64,000 nt of DNA from Microbacterium timonense. GTDB taxonomy: Bacteria > Actinomycetota > Actinomycetes > Actinomycetales > Microbacteriaceae. The DNA is taken from the NCBI RefSeq assembly GCF_900292075.1, contig NZ_OLMV01000009.1:51331-115330 (forward strand), written 5' to 3'. How positions within the stretch are numbered: position 1 is the stretch's first letter; each line of letters starts with the position of its first letter. The notes below the pieces were generated by a model that was not told the DNA's origin, made no database searches, and worked only from the letters and a program-made list of their open reading frames with translations. The translations under genes and the position numbers were made by a program. Positions 22,771 to 30,494 of this stretch are shown here, in pieces.

Positions 22771-24858
22771 TCAGACGAGGAGCTGGTGCTTCGCGAGGTC
22801 GCGGTACAGCGGCGTGGACTGCACGAGCTCGGAGTGCGTGCCCTGGCCGACGACCTCGCCGTGGTCCATCACGACGATGTGGTCGCTGTCGACCACGGTC
22901 GAGAGGCGGTGCGCGATCACGATGAGGGTGCGCCCGGACGCGACCGCGTCGATCGCCTCGCGCATGCGCTGCTCGTTGAGGCCGTCCAGCGATGAGGTGG
23001 ACTCGTCCAGCAGCAGGATCGGGGGAGCGGCCAGGAGCGCGCGGGCGATCGCGAGGCGCTGACGCTCGCCGCCCGAGAGCATGACGCCCGCCTCACCCAC
23101 CGGGGCATCCAGGCCCAGCGGACCGCGGTCGAGCACCTCGCCGAGGTTGACCGCACGCAGGACCCGCTCGCAGTCGGCGTCGGAGGCATCGGGTGAGGCG
23201 AGACGGAGGTTGTCGCCGATGGTGCCGGCGAGCGTCGGCGCGTCCTGCTCGACATAGCCGAGCTGCGCGCGCAGGGCGTCGCGCTCGAGGGTGCGCACGT
23301 CGGTGCCGTGGAGCAGGATCGCCCCTCCGGTCGGGTCGTAGAACCGCTCGATGAGCGCGAGCGTCGTGCTCTTGCCCGCGCCCGACGGGCCGACCAAGGC
23401 GACCCGTGCCCCGCGCGGCACGGTGAACGAGACGCCGCGCAGCACCTCTCCGTCGGCAACGGATGCCGCGGCATCCGCGCCGTCCGTGACCCGGGGTTCG
23501 GAGCCGTCGCCGGCGAGCGAACCGCCGTCCAGCAGCAGGGTCGAGGTGTCGACGTGGGCGTTCTCGAGGACGGCGCGCGCCTCGGATTCGGCCTTGCGGC
23601 GTGCGGCGACGACGTTCTCGGGGTAGCGGAACCGCACGTCGCGGAACTCGATCGCCGGGGCCCCGGTCGTGGCGCCCGCGGTTTCGAGGAGATCTGCCGA
23701 TGCGAGGACGTCATCGCCCGAAACCTCCCTCTGCTGTGCAGATCTCCTCTGTTCTGCAGATCCTCCCGTCGCGACGCGCGCGGCGATGGCGGCGTCATCC
23801 TGCGTCTCGGTGGGAAGGTCCAGCACCTCTTGGATGCGTCCCAGTGCGCCGAGGGCCTGGTTCACGGAGGTGATGGCGCCGAAGAACGAGCCGAGCGGGG
23901 CGATCAGCATGAACAGGAACATGATGAACGTCACGAGGCTCGCGATCGACAGTGCGCCGGTGGCGACGCGGAAGCCGCCCAGCCCGATGACCACGAGCAG
24001 CGACACCTGCAGCGCGATGCCGGCGATGGGCACGACGAGCGCCGACACCTTCGCGATTCGCACTCCCACGTTGTACGCGTCCGTCGCGCGCCCGGTGACG
24101 GCGTCGACTTCACGCTCGGTCGCACCGGCGGCGCGCACGGTCCTGATGGATCCGACCGCACGCTCCACCCCCGACGCGAGCGCGCCCACCTTCTCCTGCT
24201 GCTCCGTGGAGGCGGTGCGGATGCGGCCGCTGAGCGCCGTCACCCCGACGACCGAGACGCCGATCACGAGCACGATGATCCCGAGCAGCAGCGGGTCGAT
24301 GACGGCCATCGCGATCAGGGCGCCGGCGAACAGCAGGGCGTTGCCGATCGAGTCCGCCAGGCCCTGGGTGAGCGCCGCGTACAGCAGTGTGGTGTCGCTT
24401 CCGACGCGTGAGACGAGGTCTCCGGTGCGGCGGGCGTCGAACTCGCTGATGGGCAGGTGCAGGATGCGGGCGATGAGGCGCCGCCTGCTCGAGTAGACCA
24501 CGGCGGTGCCGGTGCGCTGCAGGAGGTAGTGCTGCCAGCCTGAGATGAGCGACGCCAGGATGACGAAGCCGACGAGTGCCCACAGCAGCAGGCCGAGGTC
24601 AAGGCTCTTCTGAACCCGCGTGATGACCTCGCCGACCAGCAGCGGCTGGATGAGGGATGCCCCGGCGCTGAGGATGCTCAGCACCACGACGACGGCCAGC
24701 GTGCGACGGTGCTCGAACAGGTAGGGCAGGAGCTGGCGGAACGTCGCGCGGGGGCCGTTGTCCTTCTTGCCGCGCCGGGCACGGACGCCACGGCTCCGGG
24801 AGGGGGTGGATGCCGCGGCCGCGGTGGCGGGCGCTTCGTCGAGTTCGGCGGAGGGCAT
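22771..24858 (-). CDS. ABC exporter, fused membrane and ATPase domains (type IV, MsbA-like)
   Basis: A 695-residue half-transporter. Six membrane segments lie in about 45-350, and the ATPase has Walker A GPSGAGKST near 488-496, signature LSGGERQRLAIARA near 592 and LLLDESTSSLD. The homodimer probably exports a hydrophobic compound or lipid. Two oddities: a linker (about 366-380) encoded by a direct DNA repeat, and about 57 extra residues (411-467) between the first beta strand FRDVRFRYPE and VLRGVSF of the ATPase, rich in A/D/G. The gene follows a small HTH gene by 26 bases. The substrate is unknown. Confidence 0.88.
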   Translation of the reverse strand: MPSAELDEAPATAAAASTPSRSRGVRARRGKKDNGPRATFRQLLPYLFEHRRTLAVVVVLSILSAGASLIQPLLVGEVITRVQKSLDLGLLLWALVGFVILASLISGWQHYLLQRTGTAVVYSSRRRLIARILHLPISEFDARRTGDLVSRVGSDTTLLYAALTQGLADSIGNALLFAGALIAMAVIDPLLLGIIVLVIGVSVVGVTALSGRIRTASTEQQEKVGALASGVERAVGSIRTVRAAGATEREVDAVTGRATDAYNVGVRIAKVSALVVPIAGIALQVSLLVVIGLGGFRVATGALSIASLVTFIMFLFMLIAPLGSFFGAITSVNQALGALGRIQEVLDLPTETQDDAAIAARVATGGSAEQRRSAQQREVSGDDVLASADLLETAGATTGAPAIEFRDVRFRYPENVVAARRKAESEARAVLENAHVDTSTLLLDGGSLAGDGSEPRVTDGADAAASVADGEVLRGVSFTVPRGARVALVGPSGAGKSTTLALIERFYDPTGGAILLHGTDVRTLERDALRAQLGYVEQDAPTLAGTIGDNLRLASPDASDADCERVLRAVNLGEVLDRGPLGLDAPVGEAGVMLSGGERQRLAIARALLAAPPILLLDESTSSLDGLNEQRMREAIDAVASGRTLIVIAHRLSTVVDSDHIVVMDHGEVVGQGTHSELVQSTPLYRDLAKHQLLV
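23725..23761. repeat. Direct repeat encoding the ABC exporter linker
   Basis: CTCCCTCTGCTGTGCAGAT (23725-23743) and CTCCTCTGTTCTGCAGAT (23744-23761) are adjacent imperfect copies. On the coding strand they give the polar string AEQRRSAQQRE between the membrane and ATPase domains. The base composition is unlike the surrounding gene. Confidence 0.75.
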
Positions 24859-24884
24859 GGGTGTACCTCGTTCGTGAAGGGGGC

Positions 24885-25100
24885 TTACCTTCGACCGTAC
24901 TTCTTGTGGACGGCCTGTCTGCTCACGCCCAAGGCGCTCGCGATCGCCTGCCAGGAGAAGCCCAGATTGCGGGCCTTGCGCACCTGCACCTCTTCGGCGC
25001 GGGCGAGCTCCCGGCGGACCTCGGCGAGGCGGTGCAGCTCGGCCAGCGGCTCGCGCTCGCCGGCGGCTCCGATCAGGGTCTGGATCTCGTCCCCGCTCAT
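24885..25100 (-). CDS. Small helix-turn-helix protein upstream of the ABC exporter
   Basis: 71 residues ending in a clear helix-turn-helix, FSWQAIASALGVSRQAVHKKYGRR. The ATG at 25100 has GAGAGG upstream; a GTG at 25145 in the same frame would add 15 residues and could be used by a leaderless transcript. It is the first gene of a two-gene leftward operon with the exporter. Two palindromes just upstream suggest it, or a partner, represses its own operon. Confidence 0.78.
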   Translation of the reverse strand: MSGDEIQTLIGAAGEREPLAELHRLAEVRRELARAEEVQVRKARNLGFSWQAIASALGVSRQAVHKKYGRR

Positions 25101-25147
25101 CGCCGCCTCTCGTTCGGAACCGGATGCCGTGGTGACCGCATCCACGC

Positions 25148-25192
25148 GTCAACCATAATTGACACGGGTGCCACATGTCAACAAGGGTTGAC
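25148..25192. promoter_or_regulatory. Twin GTCAA-N6-TTGAC operators over the HTH-ABC promoter
   Basis: GTCAACCATAATTGAC (25148-25163) and GTCAACAAGGGTTGAC (25177-25192) have identical inverted arms and centres 29 bp apart. On the minus strand TTGACA followed 17 bases later by TTATGG gives a -35/-10 pair, so the two sites overlap both promoter elements. Confidence 0.7.
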
Positions 25193-25247
25193 GGCAGGTC
25201 AGGCCGTTGGCCCCGGACGTGTCGGACCGGAGCGTTAGGGTAGTCCG

Positions 25248-26189
25248 GTGCCCGCCCCCGTGATCGACGCGAAGAACCTCGTCAAGGCCTACAAGGTCAA
25301 AGGCAGACCCGACTTCCTGGCTGTCGACGGCCTGTCGTTCGAGGTCGCACCCGGAGAGTCGTTCGGCCTGCTCGGCCCGAACGGCGCGGGCAAGTCCACC
25401 ACGATGAAGATGATCGGCGCCGTGTCGACGCGCACCTCGGGAACCCTCGAGATCCTGGGGCTCGATCCCGACCGCTACGGGCCGGAGATCCGCTCGCGCC
25501 TGGGCGTCGTGCCCCAGCAGGACAACCTCGACGGCGAGCTGAACGCCCGCGAGAACCTGTACATCTACGGGCGGTACTTCGGTCTTCCCGGCAAGGTCTG
25601 CGCCGAGAAGGCGGACGAGCTGCTCGCCTTCGCCGCGCTCGAAGACAAGGCCAAGAGCAAGGTCGACGCGCTGTCGGGCGGCATGAAGCGCCGGCTCACC
25701 ATCGCACGCGGGCTCATCAACGATCCGCGCATCCTGCTGCTGGACGAGCCCACGACGGGCCTGGACCCGCAGGCCCGCCACGTGCTCTGGGATCGCCTCT
25801 TCCGGCTGAAGGAGCGGGGCACCACGCTCGTGCTCACGACGCACTACATGGACGAGGCCGAGCAGCTGTGCGACCGGCTCATCGTCGTGGACAAGGGCCG
25901 GATCATGGCCGAGGGCACCCCGGCCTCGCTCATCCGCGAGTACTCCAGCCGCGAGGTGCTCGAGGTGCGGTTCGGATCCGACCGCAACGAGCAGGTCGCG
26001 CCGCAGCTGGAAGGCATCGGCGACCGGGTCGAGGTGCTGCCCGACCGCGTGCTGGTGTACGCGCACAACGGCGAGGCGGCACTCGAGGCCGTCACGCTGC
26101 GAGGTCTGAACCCGCTGACCTCGCTCGTGCGCCGCTCGAGCCTGGAGGACGTCTTCCTGCGCCTGACCGGAAGGTCGCTGATCGAATGA
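25248..26189 (+). CDS. ABC exporter ATP-binding protein (NodI/DrrA type)
   Basis: 313 residues. Walker A GPNGAGKST at 43-51, signature LSGGMKRRL at about 142-150, LLLDEPTTGLDPQ, and a C-terminal extension typical of DrrA/NodI-type drug or polysaccharide exporters. The GTG at 25248 is used; no strong ribosome site is visible. The next gene overlaps by ATGA, giving a three-gene ATPase-permease-permease operon. Confidence 0.9.
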   Translation: MPAPVIDAKNLVKAYKVKGRPDFLAVDGLSFEVAPGESFGLLGPNGAGKSTTMKMIGAVSTRTSGTLEILGLDPDRYGPEIRSRLGVVPQQDNLDGELNARENLYIYGRYFGLPGKVCAEKADELLAFAALEDKAKSKVDALSGGMKRRLTIARGLINDPRILLLDEPTTGLDPQARHVLWDRLFRLKERGTTLVLTTHYMDEAEQLCDRLIVVDKGRIMAEGTPASLIREYSSREVLEVRFGSDRNEQVAPQLEGIGDRVEVLPDRVLVYAHNGEAALEAVTLRGLNPLTSLVRRSSLEDVFLRLTGRSLIE

Positions 26190-27109
26190 GCGACCAGCCG
26201 GGCAGCCAGCCGGGGAGCTCGCGGATGCCGCCCCAGACGGCCGGCGACACGACGACGCACCCGGGACTCGAAGAGCTCCGCGCCGAGGCGATGGAGTGGG
26301 GCCGCAAGCCGCGTGCCCTGGGCTCCTTCTACGTCACCGAGCACATGGTGCGTGCGATGCGCGCCTACGGGTGGACGATCATCGTCGGCGCCCTGGGCCA
26401 GCCGGTGCTCTACCTCCTCGGTCTCGCCGTCGGCCTGGCCGCGCTCATCGACGCGCCCATCGTGGTGGGCGACCAAGAGGTGCCGTACCTCGTCTTCGTC
26501 GCGCCGGCGCTGCTCATGACCTCGGCGGTCGCGGTGGCTTCGGAGGAGTTCACCTACCCCGTCATGGCGGGCTTCAAATGGCGCCGTTACTTCTACGGGT
26601 TCAACGCCTCGCCGCTGTCGTCGGGTCAGATCGCCAACGGCGTGGTGGCCGGGGCGGGAGCGCGCATGGGCCTGACGGTCGCGCTGTACTTCGTCTTCAT
26701 CGTGATCTTCTTCGCCTGGCTGCAGCCGGACGCCACGCGACCGGGCACGGCCTGGCTGGCGATCTTCATCGCGCTGCTCGGCGGCCTCTCCTTCGGCGTC
26801 CCCCTCATGGCGTACGCCGCCTCGATCGAAGACGACAAGGGTCAGTTCGCGCTGGTCCAGCGCTTCATCTTCATGCCGATGTTCCTCTTCTCGGGCACCT
26901 TCTATCCGCTCGCGACCCTGCCGCTGTGGCTGCAGTGGATCGGGTGGATCTCCCCGCTATGGCATGCGACCGAGCTCGGCAGGCTCGTCACGTACGGCCA
27001 GCCGATGGCGCCGCTCATGATCGTCGTGCACGTGGTGTACCTGCTCGCCCTGGCCATCGGCGGCCTCGTCGTGGGCCGGCGGCTCTTCGAGAGGAGGCTC
27101 GCGAAATGA
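26186..27109 (+). CDS. ABC-2 type permease (NodJ/DrrB type), first copy
   Basis: 307 residues: a polar N-terminus of about 55 residues, then six membrane segments. The FLFSGTFYPLATLPLWLQWIGWISPLWHATEL stretch (split here across its usual conserved blocks) is typical of the ABC-2 family. It overlaps both neighbours by four bases and probably pairs with the following permease. Confidence 0.88.
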   Translation: MSDQPGSQPGSSRMPPQTAGDTTTHPGLEELRAEAMEWGRKPRALGSFYVTEHMVRAMRAYGWTIIVGALGQPVLYLLGLAVGLAALIDAPIVVGDQEVPYLVFVAPALLMTSAVAVASEEFTYPVMAGFKWRRYFYGFNASPLSSGQIANGVVAGAGARMGLTVALYFVFIVIFFAWLQPDATRPGTAWLAIFIALLGGLSFGVPLMAYAASIEDDKGQFALVQRFIFMPMFLFSGTFYPLATLPLWLQWIGWISPLWHATELGRLVTYGQPMAPLMIVVHVVYLLALAIGGLVVGRRLFERRLAK

Positions 27110-27930
27110 GCGCGTCGACCCTGACGGATGCCCCGACTCGGGTCGGCGGCGTGCGCGCCCTGTGGGCGGGCAATCCGCAATCGGTCGTCCAGCGCGGCCT
27201 CATCGCAGCGCGGTCGTCCAGCTGGATCGTGGTGTTCTCCGGATTCTTCGAACCGGTCTTCTATCTCGCCTCGATGGGGATCGGGCTCGGCGCGATCATC
27301 GGCGACGTCCCCACCTCCAGCGGCGAGGAGGTCTCGTACGCGGCGTTCATCGCGCCCGCCCTGCTCGCGGTCTCGGCGATGAACGGCGCGATCTACGACT
27401 CCACGTGGAACGTCTTCTTCAAGCTCAACTACGGCAAGCTCTACGAGGGCATGCTCGCGACCTCTCTGGGTCCGCTGGATGTCGCCCTCGGCGAGATCCT
27501 CTACGCGCTGCTGCGCGGACTGCTGTATGCCACCGGGTTCATGGTCATCATGCAGCTGCTGGGGCTGAACCTCGCCTGGACGGCGATCCTCGCCATCCCC
27601 GCCGTGCTGCTGATCGCGTTCGGCTTCGCGAGCCTGGGCATGGCGGTCACGAGCTACATGAAGACCTTCCAGCACATGGACTGGATCAACTTCGTGCTGC
27701 TGCCGATGTTCCTCTTCTCCGCGACGCTGTATCCGATCACCGTCTACCCGGAGTGGATCCAGCGCATCATCATGGCATTCCCGCTCTGGCACGGTGTGGA
27801 GCTGGTGCGCGGCCTGACGACCGGCATCCTGTCGCCCGACATGTGGTGGCACGTGCTCTACTTCGTCGTCATGATCGGGGTCGGGCTCGTCTTCACCACC
27901 AAACGGCTGCGCGCGCTCTTCCTGGACTGA
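27106..27930 (+). CDS. ABC-2 type permease (NodJ/DrrB type), second copy
   Basis: 274 residues with six membrane segments and the same late FLFSATLYPITVYPEW block as the previous gene, so the two are paralogues likely forming a heterodimer on the shared ATPase. The substrate is unknown; drug or cell-surface polymer export is usual for the family. A GGATGCC hairpin follows the stop. Confidence 0.88.
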   Translation: MSASTLTDAPTRVGGVRALWAGNPQSVVQRGLIAARSSSWIVVFSGFFEPVFYLASMGIGLGAIIGDVPTSSGEEVSYAAFIAPALLAVSAMNGAIYDSTWNVFFKLNYGKLYEGMLATSLGPLDVALGEILYALLRGLLYATGFMVIMQLLGLNLAWTAILAIPAVLLIAFGFASLGMAVTSYMKTFQHMDWINFVLLPMFLFSATLYPITVYPEWIQRIIMAFPLWHGVELVRGLTTGILSPDMWWHVLYFVVMIGVGLVFTTKRLRALFLD

Positions 27931-27945
27931 ACCGCGCGCCGGAGC

Positions 27946-27980
27946 CGGATGCCGCTGCACGCGTCGTGCGGCGGCATCCG
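27946..27980 (+). terminator. Hairpin after the ABC-2 export operon
   Basis: CGGATGCCGC (27946-27955) pairs with GCGGCATCCG (27971-27980), with an inner GCAC/GTGC pair around GCGTC. This GGATGCC-type stem recurs at several operon ends in the window. Confidence 0.7.
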
Positions 27981-28016
27981 TCGTCTGGGGCGCCTGCCGG
28001 TCGACGAGATCCGTTC

Positions 28017-28052
28017 TTGAACGTGTTCAGAAACGCTGCTAGCTTCTGAACA
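28017..28052 (+). promoter_or_regulatory. Promoter and operator of the TetR-DUF4166 operon
   Basis: TGTTCAGAA (28024-28032) and TTCTGAACA (28044-28052) form a perfect 9-bp inverted repeat with an 11-base spacer. It lies between or over a -35 TTGAAC (28017) and a -10 TAGCTT (28040) spaced 17 bases, and its right arm ends at the A of the start codon. The transcript is likely leaderless and autorepressed. Confidence 0.68.
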
Positions 28053-28726
28053 TGTCCAGTTCTAGCGGTGCACCCACCAAGAGCGAGCGCACGCGAGCTC
28101 TCCTCCGCGACGTAGCCCTGCGCTCGTTCCGTGAGCGCGGGTACGACCAGACGACCATCCGACTCATCGCCGGTGAGGCCGGCGTCTCCGTCGGGACGAC
28201 GAACTACCACTTCGCGTCCAAGAACGACCTCGTGCAGGAGCTGTATCTGGACGTCCAGCAGCAGCATCGCGCCGCCGCCCTGCCGCTGCTGGAATCCAGC
28301 GACGACCTCGTCGACCGGCTCGGCATCGTCTTCCGCACCGGCCTGGCGCAGCTGGAGCCGTACCACCGGTTCGCGCCGGAGTTCCTCTCGGCCGCGGTCT
28401 CGCCGCGATCGTCGATCAACCCGCTGTCCAGCGACTCTTCCGCGTCCCGTGAGATCGTCGTCGGGCTCTTCCGCGAAGCCGTCGCCGGAGCGCGAGACAA
28501 GCTCCCCGCCGAGTTCGAGCAGGACCTGCCGGCTGCGCTGATGCTCGGCCATCTGCTGCTCGCGTTGTTCTGGGTGTACGACACCTCCGACGGCAGGGAG
28601 CGCACGCAGCGGCTGCTCGACCGGGGCCTCCGGCTGCTCAAGCTGTCGCTTCCCCTGGTGAGGGTCCGCATCCTCCGCAAGCCGCTGCGTGAGCTGCTCG
28701 ACCTCATCGCGGAGGTGCAGGCATGA
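28052..28726 (+). CDS. TetR-family regulator
   Basis: 224 residues. Helix-turn-helix at about 15-65 (LRSFRERGYDQTTIRLIAGEAGVSVGTTNYHFASKNDL, a textbook TetR pattern broken only by length). The start codon touches the operator and no ribosome site is present, fitting a leaderless autoregulated mRNA. It is the first gene of a four-gene operon joined by 4-base overlaps, whose products (membrane, SRPBCC and DUF4166 proteins) do not identify the inducer. Confidence 0.87.
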   Translation: MSSSSGAPTKSERTRALLRDVALRSFRERGYDQTTIRLIAGEAGVSVGTTNYHFASKNDLVQELYLDVQQQHRAAALPLLESSDDLVDRLGIVFRTGLAQLEPYHRFAPEFLSAAVSPRSSINPLSSDSSASREIVVGLFREAVAGARDKLPAEFEQDLPAALMLGHLLLALFWVYDTSDGRERTQRLLDRGLRLLKLSLPLVRVRILRKPLRELLDLIAEVQA

Positions 28727-29133
28727 CCGCCGACGCTGCGGGAGCGGCCCCCGCCGCGGCCGGTGGTGACCCCGCCGACGTCGGGCTCTGGCGGGAGCGC
28801 TGGTTCCGCGTGCTGACCATCGTGAACGTCTGCATCGTCGTGGTGTCGGGCTGCCTCGGACTGGCCACGCTCCTCTGGCCGTCGCCGACGGGTCTCATCT
28901 CCTGGCTGCTCATCGCGTTCCCGGTGGTCCCCGCGACAGTGGCGGTGCCCGCGGTGTCGGGCGTCATCATCGCGTCTGCGGCCGCGCTCTCTTCGATCAG
29001 CATGCTGGGGCAGCCGCAGAAGGGCGTGCGCTTCGTCCGGGCGATGACGGTGTGGGGCACGATCGTGTTGAGCATCCCCGTCGCCTTCACGACGCTGTGC
29101 GGGCTGACCACCCTGATCGCAGGACTCTGGTGA
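28723..29133 (+). CDS. Small membrane protein, unknown function
   Basis: 136 residues with an A/G/P-rich N-terminus (about 25) and three hydrophobic segments. I do not recognise a family. It overlaps the TetR stop by ATGA and the next start by GTGA, so it is translated with the operon. Confidence 0.72.
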   Translation: MTADAAGAAPAAAGGDPADVGLWRERWFRVLTIVNVCIVVVSGCLGLATLLWPSPTGLISWLLIAFPVVPATVAVPAVSGVIIASAAALSSISMLGQPQKGVRFVRAMTVWGTIVLSIPVAFTTLCGLTTLIAGLW

Positions 29134-29735
29134 GGATGCGCCCCCTCTTCGTGAGCATCCGCATCGCCGCGCCGATGGAACGCGTGTGGGAGTTGACCCA
29201 GGACCCCGCCCAGCACACGCGGTGGGACGCGCGCTTCAGCCGCATCGTTCCGACAGCGCCACTGGCCGGCGGCGGCACGCGATTCGTCTATGAACGTCGG
29301 CTGCCCGGGTGCGTGATCACCGGCACGGGCACCACGATCGGTGAACGCCTGCGTCCCGATGGCACGGCCACGTCCGCTCTGCGCTTCGACGCCGACACTC
29401 GTCTGTCCCCGCTCGGCGCGGGCCGCGGGTACTGGCGGTACCGCCCGGACGGGGACGCTGTCCTGTTCTCGACGGGGTACGACTATGCCCCCAATTGGGG
29501 CCGCGGCCTGGATCTCCTCGTGCGGCCGCTGATCGGCTGGGCCACCGCGTGGAGCTTCGACCGACTGCGGATCTGGGCGGAGACGGGCACTCCGCCCGAG
29601 AGGTGGCCGCTGCGCAGCGTGCTGTGGTGGTGGCGCTCCCGACGCCCGCGCGCGGCTCGGTGCGAGCGGCGCGCTCCGCACCGGCACGTGATGGCGGATG
29701 CCCCGGCGACGCTGCAAGAGCTGGCGCAACCGTGA
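29130..29735 (+). CDS. SRPBCC (START-like) family protein
   Basis: 201 residues. The beginning RPLFVSIRIAAPMERVWELTQDPAQHTRWDARF is the usual first strand and helix of a polyketide cyclase/dehydrase-type ligand-binding fold. The start is GTG 29130 (GTGA overlap) or ATG 29136. It probably binds a hydrophobic ligand; pairing with the DUF4166 gene is suggestive of lipid or cell-envelope chemistry but unproven. Confidence 0.75.
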   Translation: MRMRPLFVSIRIAAPMERVWELTQDPAQHTRWDARFSRIVPTAPLAGGGTRFVYERRLPGCVITGTGTTIGERLRPDGTATSALRFDADTRLSPLGAGRGYWRYRPDGDAVLFSTGYDYAPNWGRGLDLLVRPLIGWATAWSFDRLRIWAETGTPPERWPLRSVLWWWRSRRPRAARCERRAPHRHVMADAPATLQELAQP

Positions 29736-30424
29736 GCGGCGGGACGAAGACCACGACCTCGATGTTCGCGAGAGCGATGGGAGAGGATTTCGATCGTCTC
29801 CACCCCATGCTGCAACGCCGGTTCGGCGTGGGCCTCGGTACCGGCTACGCCTGCGTCGGCCGCGGCACCATGACCAGGGTCCGCCGCGGCCCGTGGTGGA
29901 CGGTCCCGTTCCTTCAGATCGGACGCTTCCGCAACATCCTCGTCCCCGAGGCGGGTGAAGACATCCCGTTCACGATCGAGAACTACCCGTACCTGGACCC
30001 GTTCGGGCGCGAGACGGTCACGTTCGTGCGACACTTCCGGATGCCTCGAGCCCTGCGCCGTTTCGACGCCACCATGATCCTCGGCCGGGACGGCCGGATC
30101 ATCGACTATCTCGGCACGCACCAGCACCTCGCCGTCGATCTCGAGCTCGTCGCCGAACCGGACGGCTCCCTTCTCCTGCGGTCGGGTGCCCAGCGTTTCT
30201 ACGCCGGGGTTGCAGGCTTCCGCTTCCCGATGATCTTCAGCGGCCGCGCAGAGCTCCGCGAGAGCTTCGACGAGCGTGCGCAGGTGTTCCGCATCCGCCT
30301 CGAGGTGCGCAACCGGTTCTTCGGGTTCCTGTTCGGCTACGAGGGCGAGTTCCGGTGCGAGTTCCCCGCCTCCGCGGACATTCCCGCGCACGTCATGCCG
30401 CTGCGGCACGAGCGGCGGGCGTGA
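29732..30424 (+). CDS. DUF4166 domain protein
   Basis: 230 residues, no signal or membrane segment. FDRLHPMLQRRFGV at the start and FRFPMIFSGRAELRESFDE in the middle are the recognisable DUF4166 blocks. The GTG overlaps the upstream stop by four bases. The domain is sometimes fused to dehydrogenases elsewhere, but no catalytic residues can be named. It is the last gene of the TetR operon; a strong hairpin follows. Confidence 0.78.
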   Translation: MSGGTKTTTSMFARAMGEDFDRLHPMLQRRFGVGLGTGYACVGRGTMTRVRRGPWWTVPFLQIGRFRNILVPEAGEDIPFTIENYPYLDPFGRETVTFVRHFRMPRALRRFDATMILGRDGRIIDYLGTHQHLAVDLELVAEPDGSLLLRSGAQRFYAGVAGFRFPMIFSGRAELRESFDERAQVFRIRLEVRNRFFGFLFGYEGEFRCEFPASADIPAHVMPLRHERRA

Positions 30425-30441
30425 TCACCCGCGCACGAGAA

Positions 30442-30479
30442 GAGCGGATGCCGCGACCGACTGGCCGCGGCATCCGCTC
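30442..30479. terminator. Bidirectional hairpin between the DUF4166 gene and the transporter
   Basis: GAGCGGATGCCGCG and CGCGGCATCCGCTC pair perfectly over 14 bp around a 10-base loop. It separates two converging genes and can serve both. Confidence 0.82.
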
Positions 30480-30494
30480 GTCGATCCGGTCGGG

